This document shows, in pieces, positions 32,559 through 42,316 of a stretch of 46,013 nt of DNA. Both the position numbers and the translations under genes were made by a program. Source of the DNA: Mycobacterium helveticum (lineage in GTDB: Bacteria > Actinomycetota > Actinomycetes > Mycobacteriales > Mycobacteriaceae); NCBI RefSeq assembly GCF_007714205.1, contig NZ_VMQU01000031.1:1-46013 (forward strand), written 5' to 3'. Each line of letters begins with the position of its first letter. The stretch's first letter is position 1. Below the pieces are notes generated by a model, which was given only the letters and a program-made list of their open reading frames with translations, was not told the origin of the DNA and did not search any database.

Positions 32559-33394
32559 GACGGCAGCTCGAGACGGACGGGCGGCCAGGGGAGCCAGTGG
32601 AGGTGGCGGTGAGTGCATGGGGTACCGCCCGCGCGCACGGGTCGGACCCCGTGCCGCCCGAACTCTGCCCGCGCTGGCTGCGCCCCCTGCTCGACAACCT
32701 CGGCCATATTCCCGACGCCTATCGGCGCCGGCTGCCGCCCGACGTCCTGGCGATGCTGACCTCCGGGGCGGCGTCCGCGGCCGGCGAGCGGCGGGACGCC
32801 GCCGTGCTGGTGTTGTTCTCCGGCCCGGAGTCCGGACCCGACGACGGCGGCGTGCCCGACGAGGCCGACCTGCTGGTCACCGTGCGGGCCGCGACGTTGC
32901 GCCATCACGCCGGCCAGGCGGCGTTCCCCGGCGGCGCCTCGGACCCCGCCGACGACGGGCCGGTGGCCACCGCCCTGCGTGAAGCGCGCGAAGAGACGGG
33001 CCTCGACCTGGCCAGGCTGCGTCCGCTGGCCACCCTGGAGCGGATGTTCATCGCGCCGTCGCAGTTCCACGTGGTCCCGGTGCTGGCCTATTCGCCGGAT
33101 CCCGGGCCGGTGGCCGTCATCGACCGCGCCGAGACCGCGGTCGTGGCCAGGGTTCCGGTGCGCGCGTTCGTCAACCCGGCCAACCGGCTGATGGTGTACC
33201 GCGGCGACCTCGGCCACCGTTGGGCCGGGCCGGCGTTTCTGCTGAACGAGATGCTGGTCTGGGGCTTCACCGGCCAGGTGATCGCCGCGCTGCTCGACGT
33301 CGCCGGTTGGGCCCGGCCCTGGGAGACCACCGACCTGCGCGAGTTGGACGAGGCGATGTCGCTGGTCGGCGAGCAGGGCGAGCCGCCCCGATGA
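32555..33394 (+). CDS. Nudix hydrolase, CoA pyrophosphatase-type (Rv3672c homologue)
   Basis: 279 aa. HHAGQAAFPGGASD is the NudL/PCD1-type signature preceding the Nudix helix, and LREAREETGL carries the metal-binding Glu residues. A C-terminal NxxLMVYRG region is also typical. Substrates in this subgroup include CoA and its esters. ATG overlaps the TlpA-like stop, and its stop overlaps marP (ATGA). Confidence 0.85.
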   Translation: MRRQLETDGRPGEPVEVAVSAWGTARAHGSDPVPPELCPRWLRPLLDNLGHIPDAYRRRLPPDVLAMLTSGAASAAGERRDAAVLVLFSGPESGPDDGGVPDEADLLVTVRAATLRHHAGQAAFPGGASDPADDGPVATALREAREETGLDLARLRPLATLERMFIAPSQFHVVPVLAYSPDPGPVAVIDRAETAVVARVPVRAFVNPANRLMVYRGDLGHRWAGPAFLLNEMLVWGFTGQVIAALLDVAGWARPWETTDLRELDEAMSLVGEQGEPPR

Positions 33395-34599
33395 ACCTGA
33401 CCTCGATGACCCCGTCGCAGTGGCTGGACGTCGCCGTCCTGGCGGTCGCCTTCATCGCGGCGGTCTCGGGATGGCGTTCGGGCGCACTGGGTTCCGTCCT
33501 GTCGTTCGCCGGTGTGCTGCTCGGCGCGATCGCCGGGGTGCTGCTGGCGCCGCACATCGTCAGCCACATCGCCGCACCCCGCGCCAAGCTGTTCACGGCG
33601 CTGTTCTTGATCCTCGCGCTCGTGGTGGTCGGCGAGGTGGCCGGCGTGGTGCTGGGCCGGGCGGTCCGGGGCGCCATCCACAGCCGCGTCATCCGCACCG
33701 TCGACTCGGTCATCGGGGTGGGGGTCCAGCTCGTCGTGGTGCTGACCGCGGCCTGGCTGCTGGCCACGCCGCTGACCCAGTCGAAAGACCAGCCGGAGCT
33801 GGCGGCCGCGGTCCGGGGCTCGCGGGTGCTCGCGCAGGTCAACGAGGTCGCCCCGCCCTGGCTCAAGACGGTGCCCAAGCGGCTGTCGGCCCTGCTGAAC
33901 ACCTCGGGGCTGCCCGCGGTGCTCGAGCCGTTCAGCCGCACCCCGGTCATCCCGGTCGCGTCACCGGATCCCGCCCTGGCCACCAATCCGGCGGTGACGG
34001 CCGACGCGCCGAGCGTCGTCAAGGTGCGCAGCCTGGCACCCAGCTGCCAAAAGGTGCTCGAGGGTAGCGGATTCGTCATAGCGCCCGACCGGGTGATGAC
34101 CAACGCGCACGTGGTGGCCGGGTCCAACAGCGTCCAGGTGTACGCCAGCGGGAATCCGCTCGACGCCACCGTGGTGTCGTACAACCCTTCGGTCGACATC
34201 GCCATCCTCGCCGTCCCGCACCTGCCGCCGCCGCCCCTGCCCTTCGCCCAGACGCAGGCCAAGACCGGCGCCGGCGTCGTCGTGCTGGGGTATCCGGGTG
34301 GCGGCAACTTCACCGCGACCCCGGCCAGGATCCGCGAGGTCATCAAGCTCACCGGCCCCGACATCTATCGTGATCCCACACCGGTCACCCGCGACGTCTA
34401 CACCATCAGAGCCGATGTGGAGCAGGGTAATTCGGGTGGCCCGCTGATCGACCTCGACGGCCATGTGCTCGGCGTGGTGTTCGGCGCGGCCGTCGACGAC
34501 CCCGACACCGGCTTCGTGCTGACGGCCGATGAGGTGGCCGGGCAGCTGTCCCGCATCGGTGACACCCAGCCGGTGGGCACCGGGGCCTGCGTCAGCTGA
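33391..34599 (+). CDS. marP: MarP, periplasmic membrane-anchored serine protease
   Basis: 402 aa from ATG 33391 (coupled by ATGA), or 397 aa from ATG 33406, the length of Rv3671c. Four predicted transmembrane helices in the first about 130 residues (colicin V-production-like), then a chymotrypsin-fold protease: His in MTNAHVV, Asp in SVDIAIL, Ser in QGNSGGPLI, with two Cys for the activating disulfide. Required for acid resistance and persistence in M. tuberculosis, through cleavage of RipA. Nearly identical to that protein in sequence as I recall it. Ends convergently with ephE (8-nt overlap). Confidence 0.95.
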   Translation: MNLTSMTPSQWLDVAVLAVAFIAAVSGWRSGALGSVLSFAGVLLGAIAGVLLAPHIVSHIAAPRAKLFTALFLILALVVVGEVAGVVLGRAVRGAIHSRVIRTVDSVIGVGVQLVVVLTAAWLLATPLTQSKDQPELAAAVRGSRVLAQVNEVAPPWLKTVPKRLSALLNTSGLPAVLEPFSRTPVIPVASPDPALATNPAVTADAPSVVKVRSLAPSCQKVLEGSGFVIAPDRVMTNAHVVAGSNSVQVYASGNPLDATVVSYNPSVDIAILAVPHLPPPPLPFAQTQAKTGAGVVVLGYPGGGNFTATPARIREVIKLTGPDIYRDPTPVTRDVYTIRADVEQGNSGGPLIDLDGHVLGVVFGAAVDDPDTGFVLTADEVAGQLSRIGDTQPVGTGACVS

Positions 34600-35551
34600 C
34601 CCCGTGCACCTGCTCGAGGAAGCGCATCAGGTGCCTGTTGATTTCTGCGGGCAGCTCTTCGTGGCTGAAATGCCCTGCGCCGGCGACCGATAGGTAGCGC
34701 CCGTGCGGGGCGTACCGCTGCGTCCGGTCGACCGGGTCGGCCAGCACATAGGGGTCGGCGTCGCCGCGCAGATGTAGCAGCGGCACGCCGAGCTGTTGCG
34801 ACATCGAGGCCATGAACCGCCGGCCTTCGGTGCGCAGCTGGCTGCGCACCGCCCAGCGCTGGTACTCCAGGGCGCAATGCGCGGCCGCCGGAATCTGGAT
34901 CGCCGTCCGCAGATAGCGCATCGATTGGGAGAAGTCTTCGGAGGCAACCCATTTCGCGCTGCTACGGCTGGCGACAAGGCGCTCGATCTCGGCCGCGTCG
35001 TCCCGGGTCAGCAGGCGCTCCGGCCACAGCGGCAGCTGATAGCGCAGCAGCATGGGCAGCAGCGCGTGACCCTGGTCCCGCCGGTTCAGGGCGGACCGGC
35101 GCAACGCGGCCGGATGCGGCGAGCTGATCAGCGCGATGGCGCGCACCAGGCGTGCATGCAGCAGCGCGGTGGTCCAGCACGCCAGCCCGCCATCGGCGTG
35201 GCCGACCAGGGTCGCCGAGGAGTGCCCCAGCGCGCGAATCAGTCCCGCGGTGTCACCCGCGAGCGTCCAGCCGTCGTAGCCGCGCGGCGGCTTGTCGCTG
35301 CCACCGTAGCCGCGCAGGTCGACCGCCACGACGCGCGCATCGGTCAGCCCGCGCAGCTGGTGACGCCACGACCACCAGAACGACCCGAAACCGTGCAGCA
35401 GCATCACCAGCGGCCGCGCCGTGGCCGGGGTGTTCGCGTCCCGGCCGGCCGGCAGCGCTTCGACGACATGGAATCGAATGCCGTTGGCGTGCACGTCCAG
35501 ATGCCGCCACGGCCCGTCGATTCGGGTCATCGACGGATCCGGTGGTGCCAC
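34592..35551 (-). CDS. ephE: Alpha/beta hydrolase, epoxide hydrolase-like (EphE)
   Basis: 319 aa. Oxyanion HGFGSFWWSW, nucleophile elbow VGHADGG (Asp, as in epoxide hydrolases and dehalogenases), cap domain, acid DADP and His in GAGHFSHEE. Start GTG 35551 immediately follows the stop of the holin-like gene; ATG 35530 is an alternative. Matches Rv3670 by order. Substrate unproven. Confidence 0.88.
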   Translation of the reverse strand: MAPPDPSMTRIDGPWRHLDVHANGIRFHVVEALPAGRDANTPATARPLVMLLHGFGSFWWSWRHQLRGLTDARVVAVDLRGYGGSDKPPRGYDGWTLAGDTAGLIRALGHSSATLVGHADGGLACWTTALLHARLVRAIALISSPHPAALRRSALNRRDQGHALLPMLLRYQLPLWPERLLTRDDAAEIERLVASRSSAKWVASEDFSQSMRYLRTAIQIPAAAHCALEYQRWAVRSQLRTEGRRFMASMSQQLGVPLLHLRGDADPYVLADPVDRTQRYAPHGRYLSVAGAGHFSHEELPAEINRHLMRFLEQVHGVS

Positions 35552-36088
35552 CTACCAGCCCGAGGTGTCGGCGGGGGCGCCGCCGGGCGGCGTCTCGTGC
35601 CTGCCCCGCGGCTCGGCGCCCGCCTTGTCGTGGCCCCTGTCGTGGCCGGAGGTCAGGGCGGTGCGGGTCTCGCGGACCGATTCGATCGTCTCGCGCGGTC
35701 CGCGGATCCGGCGCACCTTCACAAAGCCCAGCAGCCCCAGCGCCGCCCCGACCACCACCATGATCGCGAACACGATCAGGTAGGCCGCCCAGTGCCACAG
35801 CCAGGTGTCGAGCAGTTCGGCCAGGAAGAAGAAGAAAAAGAACGTGGAGTAGAACAGCACCACCAGGGCGGCGATGAAGAACACGCTGCCGGTGAGGCCC
35901 TTCTTGACGTCGCGGGTGATCTCGGCGCGGGCCAGTTCGATCTCGGCGCGCAGCAGGGTGGACACCTGGGTGGTCGCGTCCTTGATCAGGTCACCGATCG
36001 ACGGTTCGGCGGGCCGGGCGTGCGGATCGGTCAACGGAATGGTGGTCAGCGTGCTGGGCACACCGTTCTTGCGATCGGCTCTGCTCAC
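35552..36088 (-). CDS. Phage holin-like membrane protein (DUF1469-type; Rv3669 homologue)
   Basis: 178 aa. N-terminal amphipathic region (IGDLIKDATTQVSTLLRAEIELARAEITRD), two transmembrane helices (about 70-90 with a run of seven Phe, and about 100-125), and a charged C-terminal tail. Actinobacterial holin-superfamily 'phage holin family protein'. There is no phage context, so holin activity is doubtful. Directly followed by ephE. Confidence 0.85.
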   Translation of the reverse strand: MSRADRKNGVPSTLTTIPLTDPHARPAEPSIGDLIKDATTQVSTLLRAEIELARAEITRDVKKGLTGSVFFIAALVVLFYSTFFFFFFLAELLDTWLWHWAAYLIVFAIMVVVGAALGLLGFVKVRRIRGPRETIESVRETRTALTSGHDRGHDKAGAEPRGRHETPPGGAPADTSGW

Positions 36089-36235
36089 AGACGGTCCTCT
36101 TTCCTCACATTGCTTCGGTCGCCCGGCGTGCGTCGTCGCGGATTATGTTGCCATGCGGCGCGCGGCCGGACGAGGTCAGCCGAGATCAGCGAGAACCGCG
36201 GATGAGCCGCGACGACCGCGGCCCCGGGCCGGCGG

Positions 36236-36907
36236 TCAGAGGTGGCTCGCGGCGTAGTCGGCTCCCCTGGCGACCATGCCGTCCTGGTACGCGGACACGT
36301 TGTGCAGCGCGAAGTCGAGCCCCTCGGAGCACACCGGGTCGTTGTCGACGCACAGCTCGAGGGTCTTCGGCTGATACAGCGGGCCGATGGTCACCGGCGG
36401 CTCGCCCAGGAAGTTCATGGCCCGCTCGTTCGGCAACCCGAACAGCACGACCGAGGACACGTGGTCGGCGAGGTCGGGCGAGAGCGGCTTGGGCACGGTG
36501 GCGGGGTCGACGCCGGCGGGCACCGCCGGCGAGGTGACGAAGCCCATCACGGCCGCGCCCTGCGAGTACCCGCTCAGCACCATCTTGGTGTTGGGGCAGT
36601 CCTTGGCCATCGAGACGATGTGCGCGCCCGCATCCCGGACACCGTCGATGCCGGTGTCCCACTGGTCGCTGGCGGGGTAGTTGACCGCGTACGCCCCCAG
36701 CGACCGTGCGCCGACGCGGGAACGCAGCTGGTTGACGAATGCCTCGCCGACGGGGCCGATCCCGGGCGGCTCACCGGTGCCCCGGGCGAACACAACCTGC
36801 GAGGCCGGGCAGGTGGCGGCAGCCGCCGACGGAGCGGGCGCGCCGACCAGCCCGCACGCCGCCAGGGCGGCAACGGACAGCAATTGCATGATGCGCGATG
36901 AACTCAT
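36236..36907 (-). CDS. Secreted cutinase-family esterase
   Basis: 223 aa. Signal peptide (about 1-30, IMQLLSVAALAACGLVGAPAPSAAA written as a hydrophobic run ending AAA), then CPASQVVFARGTGEPPG, nucleophile GYSQGA, VVLFGLPNER, acid in CVDNDPVC and the His just before NVSAYQDGM. Paired cysteines are as in Culp/Cfp21 proteins. ATG 36907 is preferred because it begins the signal peptide; the frame extends 39 codons further without similarity. M. tuberculosis has no cutinase at this point between Rv3669 and Rv3668c, so this is a lineage-specific insertion. The 368 nt to 37275 hold no gene I can support. Confidence 0.88.
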   Translation of the reverse strand: MSSSRIMQLLSVAALAACGLVGAPAPSAAAATCPASQVVFARGTGEPPGIGPVGEAFVNQLRSRVGARSLGAYAVNYPASDQWDTGIDGVRDAGAHIVSMAKDCPNTKMVLSGYSQGAAVMGFVTSPAVPAGVDPATVPKPLSPDLADHVSSVVLFGLPNERAMNFLGEPPVTIGPLYQPKTLELCVDNDPVCSEGLDFALHNVSAYQDGMVARGADYAASHL

Positions 36908-37275
36908 GTTCAATAAATTCCCGCTTGCGCCGCGCTCAATCTGAGAGAACTCTGTGGGCCGATGCTGCAGGAACGTCTCCGCCGTCCGATGCATCGGGTT
37001 GCCAAGCCTTCCGCCTTCGTTCATTCTCTTCCGACCGCCTACTTCGATACTCGTCCGCCTCGGGTTTCGGCTTTCCTCGATGCCGAAGGGTACCGCACCA
37101 CGGCGCGGACAGCGACGACCTCGCCGAGGACATCAGCGTTGGCGCCGAACCCCTTTGCGGAGGAACCGAATTAGGGTCCTGTTTGCTGGGTGTGCCGACG
37201 CCGCGGGTCCGGCGGCCCGCAGACTAGACTGACCCAGCCCCGCGAAATGTGGGACCGGTTGATGGGAGTTTTGCT

Positions 37276-37974
37276 TTGCAGACGGTGCACCGTTGCATCC
37301 CGGCGGCGGTGGTGGCCGTGCTCCTGGCCATCGGTTTGCCGGCCGGCCCGGCGATCGCCGACGGCAAGGTCCCGATGGGGGGCGGCGCGGGCATCGTCAT
37401 CAACGGCGACACGATGTGCACCCTGACGACGATCGGCAACGATGCCGCCGGCGAGCTGATCGGCTTCACCTCCGCGCACTGCGGCGGTCCGGGTGCCAAG
37501 GTCGCCGCCGAGGCCGCCGAGAACAGAGGCCAACTGGGCACCATGGTCGCCGGCAACGACAACCTCGACTACGCGGTGATCAAGTTCGATCCCGCGAAGG
37601 TGACACCGGTGGCCGACTACAACGGGTTCCCGATCGACGGCATCGGCGAGGACCCGGCCTTCGGCCAGATCGCGTGCAAACAGGGCCGCACGACCGGGAA
37701 CTCCTGCGGGGTCACCTGGGGCCCCGGGCAGGACCCCGGCACCATCGTCATGCAGGTCTGCGGCCGGCCCGGCGACTCCGGTGCACCGGTGACCGTCAAC
37801 AACATGCTGGTCGGAATGATCCACGGAGCCTTCACCGACACCCTGCCGACCTGCGTCATCAAATACATCCCGCTGCACACCCCGGCGGTGGTGCAGTCGT
37901 TCAGCGCGATCATGGCCGACATCAACGCCAAACACCGGGCCGGCGCGGGGTTCGCGCCGATCTCGGCGGCCTGA
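37276..37974 (+). CDS. Secreted chymotrypsin-fold protease-like protein (Rv3668c homologue)
   Basis: 232 aa. Signal peptide (about 1-30), then His in FTSAHCGG, Asp in NLDYAVIKF and Ser in GRPGDSGAPV form a serine-protease triad; cysteine pairs are conserved. TTG 37276 is selected because GGGAG (37264-37268) is 7 nt upstream and the length then equals that recalled for Rv3668c. GTG 37249 gives a longer tail before the signal peptide. Converges with acs, one nucleotide apart. Confidence 0.85.
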   Translation: MQTVHRCIPAAVVAVLLAIGLPAGPAIADGKVPMGGGAGIVINGDTMCTLTTIGNDAAGELIGFTSAHCGGPGAKVAAEAAENRGQLGTMVAGNDNLDYAVIKFDPAKVTPVADYNGFPIDGIGEDPAFGQIACKQGRTTGNSCGVTWGPGQDPGTIVMQVCGRPGDSGAPVTVNNMLVGMIHGAFTDTLPTCVIKYIPLHTPAVVQSFSAIMADINAKHRAGAGFAPISAA

Positions 37975-37975
37975 G

Positions 37976-39934
37976 CTACTTGTCGGAACGGATCGCGTCG
38001 AACACGCCCGGATCCAGCAGCGTCGAGGTGTCGCCCAGCTCGCGGTTCTCGACGACGTCGCGCAGCAGCCTGCGCATGATCTTGCCGCTGCGGGTCTTGG
38101 GCAGCTCCGGCACCACGTGAACCTCCCGCGGCCGGGCGATGGGGGAGATCTCCCGGGCCACCTCGACGCGCAACTGGTCGACGATCCCGTCGTGCACCGC
38201 GACGTCGGCGCACAGGACGACGAACGCGCAGATGGCCTGCCCGGTGGTCTCGTCGGTCATCCCGACGACGGCCGCCTCCGCCACCGCCGTGTGGCCGACC
38301 AGCGCCGACTCGATCTCGGCGGTCGACAGCCGGTGCCCCGACACGTTCATCACGTCGTCGATGCGGCCCACCACCCAGATGTCACCGTCGGCGTCGTACC
38401 AGGCGCTGTCGCCGGCGAAGTACCAGCCGCGCTCGGCGAACCTGGACCAATAGGTCTCGGCGTAGCGTTGCGGGTCCCCCCAGATACCGCGCAGCATCGA
38501 CGGCCACGGCTGGTCCAGGACCAGGTAGCCGGTGGCGTGCTCACCCTGCCTGCCCCCGGGCGGCAGTTGGTCCCCGTGATCGTCGACGATCCTGGCCGAG
38601 ATGCCCGGCAGCGGCGTCATCGCCGAACCCGGTTTGGTCGCGGCGACCCCGGGCAGCGGGGAGATCATCGCGGCGCCCGTTTCGGTCTGCCACCACGTGT
38701 CCACGATCGGGAGGCGGTCCGCGCCGATCACCTTGCGGTACCAGCGCCAGGCCTCGGGGTTGATCGGCTCGCCGACCGACCCGAGCAGCCGCAGGCTGGA
38801 CAGGTCGTGCGCGTCGGGGATCTCGCGTCCCCATTTCATGAACGTGCGGATCAGGGTGGGTGCGGTGTAATAGATTGTCACGCCGTACTTTTCGATGATC
38901 TCGAAGTGTCGGTGCTGAGTTGGCGTGTCCGGGGTGCCCTCGTAGAGCACCTCGGTGGCCCCGTTGGACAGGGGACCGTAGACCCCGTAGGTGTGCCCGG
39001 TGACCCACCCGATGTCCGCGGTGCACCAGAACACGTCCCGCTCGGGTTTGATGTCGAAGACGTAGTGGTGCGTGTAGGAGGCCTGCGTGAGGTAGCCGCC
39101 GGTGGTGTGCACGATCCCCTTGGGCTTGCCCGTGGTGCCCGAGGTGTAGAGCAGGAACAACGGCTGCTCGGCGTCGAAGGGCTCCGGGATGTGTTCGGCG
39201 GGTGCAGAATCGACGACTTCGTCCCACCACAGGTCACGGCCGTCGCTCCACGACACGTCCATCCCGGTGCGGCGCACCACCAGAACGTGCTGCACCGGGG
39301 TCGGTCCGTCCGGGCCGTGCGCGACCGCCTCGTCGGCCGCGTCCTTGAGCGGCGCCGGTTTGCCGCGGCGGAACTGCCCGTCACTGGTGATCAGCAGCTT
39401 GGCCTGGGCGTCGGCGATCCTGACCTGCAACGCCTTTGCGGTGAAACCGGCGAAGACCACGCTGTGCATGAGGCCCAGCCGGGCGCAGGCCAGCATCGCG
39501 ATCACGGCCTCGGGGATCAACGGCAGGTAGATCGCGACCCGGTCGCCGGCGACCAGGCCCAGGCGGGTCAGCGCGTTGGCCGCCCGGCACACCTCGGCGC
39601 GCAGATCGGCATACGTCAGGCTGCGGCTGTCGCCGGGTTCGCCCTCCCAGTGGATGGCGACCCGATCGCCGTGACCCGCCTCCACGTGGCGGTCCACGCA
39701 GTTGTAGGCCACGTTGAGCTTGCCGTCGGCGAACCACCTGGCGAACGGCGCCTCCGACCAGTCCAGCACCTCGGTGAACGGGGCCGCCCAGGACAGCCGA
39801 TTGGCCTGCGCGGCCCAGAAACCCAGCCGGTCGTCCTCGGCGTCGCGGTACATCTGCGCGCGGGCGTTGGCCTGCCCGGCGAACTGCGGTGGTGGCGGAT
39901 ACGACGCCGGGCCTTCGGTACCGGTGGCGGTCAC
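37976..39934 (-). CDS. acs: Acetyl-CoA synthetase
   Basis: 652 aa, AMP-forming acetate-CoA ligase. ATP/AMP motif YTSGTTGKPKG, GWVTGHTYGVYGPL, WWQTETGAAM, and the catalytic Lys in TRSGKIMRRLL near the C-terminus, the site of regulatory acetylation reversed by sirtuins in the family. GTG start with AGGAG 7 nt upstream. Activates acetate for the TCA/glyoxylate cycle. Homologue of Rv3667. Confidence 0.95.
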   Translation of the reverse strand: MTATGTEGPASYPPPPQFAGQANARAQMYRDAEDDRLGFWAAQANRLSWAAPFTEVLDWSEAPFARWFADGKLNVAYNCVDRHVEAGHGDRVAIHWEGEPGDSRSLTYADLRAEVCRAANALTRLGLVAGDRVAIYLPLIPEAVIAMLACARLGLMHSVVFAGFTAKALQVRIADAQAKLLITSDGQFRRGKPAPLKDAADEAVAHGPDGPTPVQHVLVVRRTGMDVSWSDGRDLWWDEVVDSAPAEHIPEPFDAEQPLFLLYTSGTTGKPKGIVHTTGGYLTQASYTHHYVFDIKPERDVFWCTADIGWVTGHTYGVYGPLSNGATEVLYEGTPDTPTQHRHFEIIEKYGVTIYYTAPTLIRTFMKWGREIPDAHDLSSLRLLGSVGEPINPEAWRWYRKVIGADRLPIVDTWWQTETGAAMISPLPGVAATKPGSAMTPLPGISARIVDDHGDQLPPGGRQGEHATGYLVLDQPWPSMLRGIWGDPQRYAETYWSRFAERGWYFAGDSAWYDADGDIWVVGRIDDVMNVSGHRLSTAEIESALVGHTAVAEAAVVGMTDETTGQAICAFVVLCADVAVHDGIVDQLRVEVAREISPIARPREVHVVPELPKTRSGKIMRRLLRDVVENRELGDTSTLLDPGVFDAIRSDK

Positions 39935-40094
39935 TGGCTTACTCCTGGGTCGAGGTACGGCCGTTTGCTGGGCTCGCGATTCGCCTCAGCGTGGGCGGGC
40001 CCGTCAACCGTCATGTGAGCCTAGCCCCGCGATGATACGGCCGCGCGCGTCATTCCGAGGTCAAAGGGGGCCCCGATAGCGGATAATCACCGGT

Positions 40095-40640
40095 GTGCCG
40101 GCACACCACGCGCGGCCCACTCGCCGCCTGATTCCCAGCTTTGCCGTGGCTGCCGCCGGTTGCGCGGCCACCACCCAGCTGGGAGGCCCGGCCTGGGCCG
40201 CGCCGGCCGAGGGCACCGACGAGCCGCCGCCGTGCTGGTCGGACCAGATCGCGGTGAACGGCACCCCGGCCGAGGGCGCCGTGGGCCACCGGGCGCTGAC
40301 CCTGATCTTCACCCTGGCCGGCGGGGCGGACCCGTGCACCCTGACCGGCTATCCCGGGGTGGACACCGGCGCCGGCGGCCCGCTCGTCCATGCCGAACCC
40401 ACCCTGCGCGGGTACATGGGCGGCCTGCCGTCCGGCATCGACGTGCCGCCCGCCGTCACCCTGTCGCTGTCGAGTGGGGGCCGGGCCGTCGTGGAAAGCC
40501 TGGCCGTCGACGAGCACGGCAGCCCGTGCCCCACTTACACCGAGTTGCTCGTCAACCCGCCCGACACCACCGAGGTGCTGACGATACCGGTCAGCATCGA
40601 TGCCTGCCTGCTGCAGGTGCACCCCCTCACCCCCGAGTGA
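40095..40640 (+). CDS. Secreted DUF4232 protein
   Basis: 181 aa. N-terminal signal region (LIPSFAVAAAGCAATTQLGG) with a Cys that could be a lipobox, followed by a DUF4232 domain with CTLTGYPGVD and a closing LTIPVSIDACLLQVHPL; Cys pairs suggest disulfides. GTG start at 40095, divergent from acs (160 nt between). DUF4232 proteins are common, uncharacterised, exported actinobacterial proteins. Confidence 0.75.
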   Translation: MPAHHARPTRRLIPSFAVAAAGCAATTQLGGPAWAAPAEGTDEPPPCWSDQIAVNGTPAEGAVGHRALTLIFTLAGGADPCTLTGYPGVDTGAGGPLVHAEPTLRGYMGGLPSGIDVPPAVTLSLSSGGRAVVESLAVDEHGSPCPTYTELLVNPPDTTEVLTIPVSIDACLLQVHPLTPE

Positions 40641-40677
40641 CGGGTGCGCCGCCGCCCTTCGCTTAGGGTCGGGTGTC

Positions 40678-42312
40678 ATGCGTCGGATGCGGGCACGGCT
40701 GGTTCTGGTCGCCGCCGGAGTGCTGGCGCTGGCGCCGCTGGGCTCGCTGGCCGGTTGTGGCGGCGGGATCCTGAGCCCCGACCTGGTGGTGGTCAACGGC
40801 GGTGAGCCACCCAACCCGCTCGTCCCGACCGGCACCAACGACAGCAACGGCGGCAGGATCATCGACCGGATTTTCGCCGGGCTGGTGTCCTACGACGCCA
40901 ACGGGACACCGGCCAACGAGGTGGCCGCCTCGATCGACACCACCGACACCATCAACTACCGGATCACCCTGAAACCGGGATGGACGTTCACCGACGGCTC
41001 CCCGGTGACCGCCCACTCCTTTGTCGACGCGTGGAACTACGGGGCACTGGGCGCCAACGCCCAACTGCAACAGAGCTTTTTCAGCCCGATCGAGGGGTTC
41101 GACGAGGTCGCCGGCCGGGCAGCCGGCACGACGGGGCCGACCACCATGTCGGGGCTGCACGTGGTCGACGACCTGGCGTTCACCGTGCGGTTGAAGGCGC
41201 CGACCATCGACTTCGAACTGCGGCTGGGCCACAGCTCCTTCTATCCACTGCCGGCCGCGGCGTTCCGGGACATGGCCGCCTTCGGCCGCCACCCCGTCGG
41301 CGACGGTCCCTACCGACTGGCCGACGGTCCGGGCGGCCCGGCCTGGGAGCACAACGTCCGGATCGACCTGCGGCCCAACCCCGGCTACCACGGCAACCGC
41401 AAGCCGCACAACAAGGGGCTGCGGTTCGAGTTCTACTCCAACCTCGACACCGCCTACGCCGATCTGCTCTCCGGCAACCTCGACGTCCTGGACACGATGC
41501 CGCCCAGCGCGCTGCCGATCTACGCACGCGACCTGGGCGACCGCGTCGCCGCCGGTCCCGCGGCGGTCAACCAGACCCTCGACACCCCGCTGTGGCTCCC
41601 GCATTTCGGCGGTGAGGAGGGCCGGCTGCGGCGCCTGGCGTTGTCGGCCGCCATCAACAGGCCGCAGATCTGCCGGCAGATTTTCGTCGGAACACGCAGC
41701 CCGGCAAGCGATTTCACAGCCAGATCGTTGCCGGGATTCGACCCGCACCTGCCCGGCGACGACGCACTGGACTTCAACCCGGACCGGGCGCGCAAACTCT
41801 GGGCACAGGCCGACCGGGTGTCGGCGTGGCGCGGCCGTTACGCGATCGCCTACAACGCCGACGCCGGCCATCGGGAGTGGGTGGACGCGGTGGCCAACAG
41901 CATCAAGAACGTGCTGGGCATCGACGCCGCCGGAGCGCCGCAGCCGACGTTCGCCGGGTTCCGCACCCAGATCACCAACCGCACCATCGGCAGCGCCTTC
42001 CGCGCCGGATGGCAGGGCGACTACCCATCGATGATCGAGTTCCTGGCGCCGCTGTTCGCCACCGGGGCGGGGTCCAACGACGTCGGCTACTCCAGCGCGA
42101 GGTTCGACGCGGCGCTGGCGGCCGCCGAAGCCGCGCCCGACCTGCGGCGGGCGGACGCGCTGGCCAACGACGCGCAGCGAATCCTGTTGCACGACATGCC
42201 CGTCGTCCCGCTGTGGGACTACATCGGCGTGGTGGGGTGGTCGTCGCAGGTGCGCGGCGTGGCGGTCACGTGGAACGGCCTGCCCGACTACGAGCGCATC
42301 GTCAAGGCCTGA
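40678..42312 (+). CDS. dppA: Dipeptide/haem-type ABC transporter substrate-binding lipoprotein DppA
   Basis: 544-aa family 5 extracellular solute-binding protein. Lipoprotein signal peptide with lipobox LAGC (Cys27). Binding-protein segments are PPNPLVPTGTNDSNGGRIIDRIFAGL, ADGSPVTAHSFVDAWNYG-like (here FTDGSPVTAHSFVDAWNYG) and HDMPVVPLWDYIG. First of dppABCD (Rv3666c-Rv3663c); four nt separate it from dppB. In mycobacteria this transporter has been linked to peptide, and with PPE proteins haem, uptake. Confidence 0.93.
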   Translation: MRRMRARLVLVAAGVLALAPLGSLAGCGGGILSPDLVVVNGGEPPNPLVPTGTNDSNGGRIIDRIFAGLVSYDANGTPANEVAASIDTTDTINYRITLKPGWTFTDGSPVTAHSFVDAWNYGALGANAQLQQSFFSPIEGFDEVAGRAAGTTGPTTMSGLHVVDDLAFTVRLKAPTIDFELRLGHSSFYPLPAAAFRDMAAFGRHPVGDGPYRLADGPGGPAWEHNVRIDLRPNPGYHGNRKPHNKGLRFEFYSNLDTAYADLLSGNLDVLDTMPPSALPIYARDLGDRVAAGPAAVNQTLDTPLWLPHFGGEEGRLRRLALSAAINRPQICRQIFVGTRSPASDFTARSLPGFDPHLPGDDALDFNPDRARKLWAQADRVSAWRGRYAIAYNADAGHREWVDAVANSIKNVLGIDAAGAPQPTFAGFRTQITNRTIGSAFRAGWQGDYPSMIEFLAPLFATGAGSNDVGYSSARFDAALAAAEAAPDLRRADALANDAQRILLHDMPVVPLWDYIGVVGWSSQVRGVAVTWNGLPDYERIVKA

Positions 42313-42316
42313 CGAG

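Noticed and set aside
35790..35850. Run of Phe codons as evidence of a phage lysis module
   Set aside because: The holin-like gene has no endolysin or phage neighbours and sits in the conserved Rv3669 position.
36962..37174. Open frame in the cutinase-Rv3668c spacer
   Set aside because: No start signal, similarity or conserved motif; other frames in the same spacer are equally open.
38117..40018. 633-codon frame antisense to acs
   Set aside because: No domains; mirrors the codon pattern of acs.
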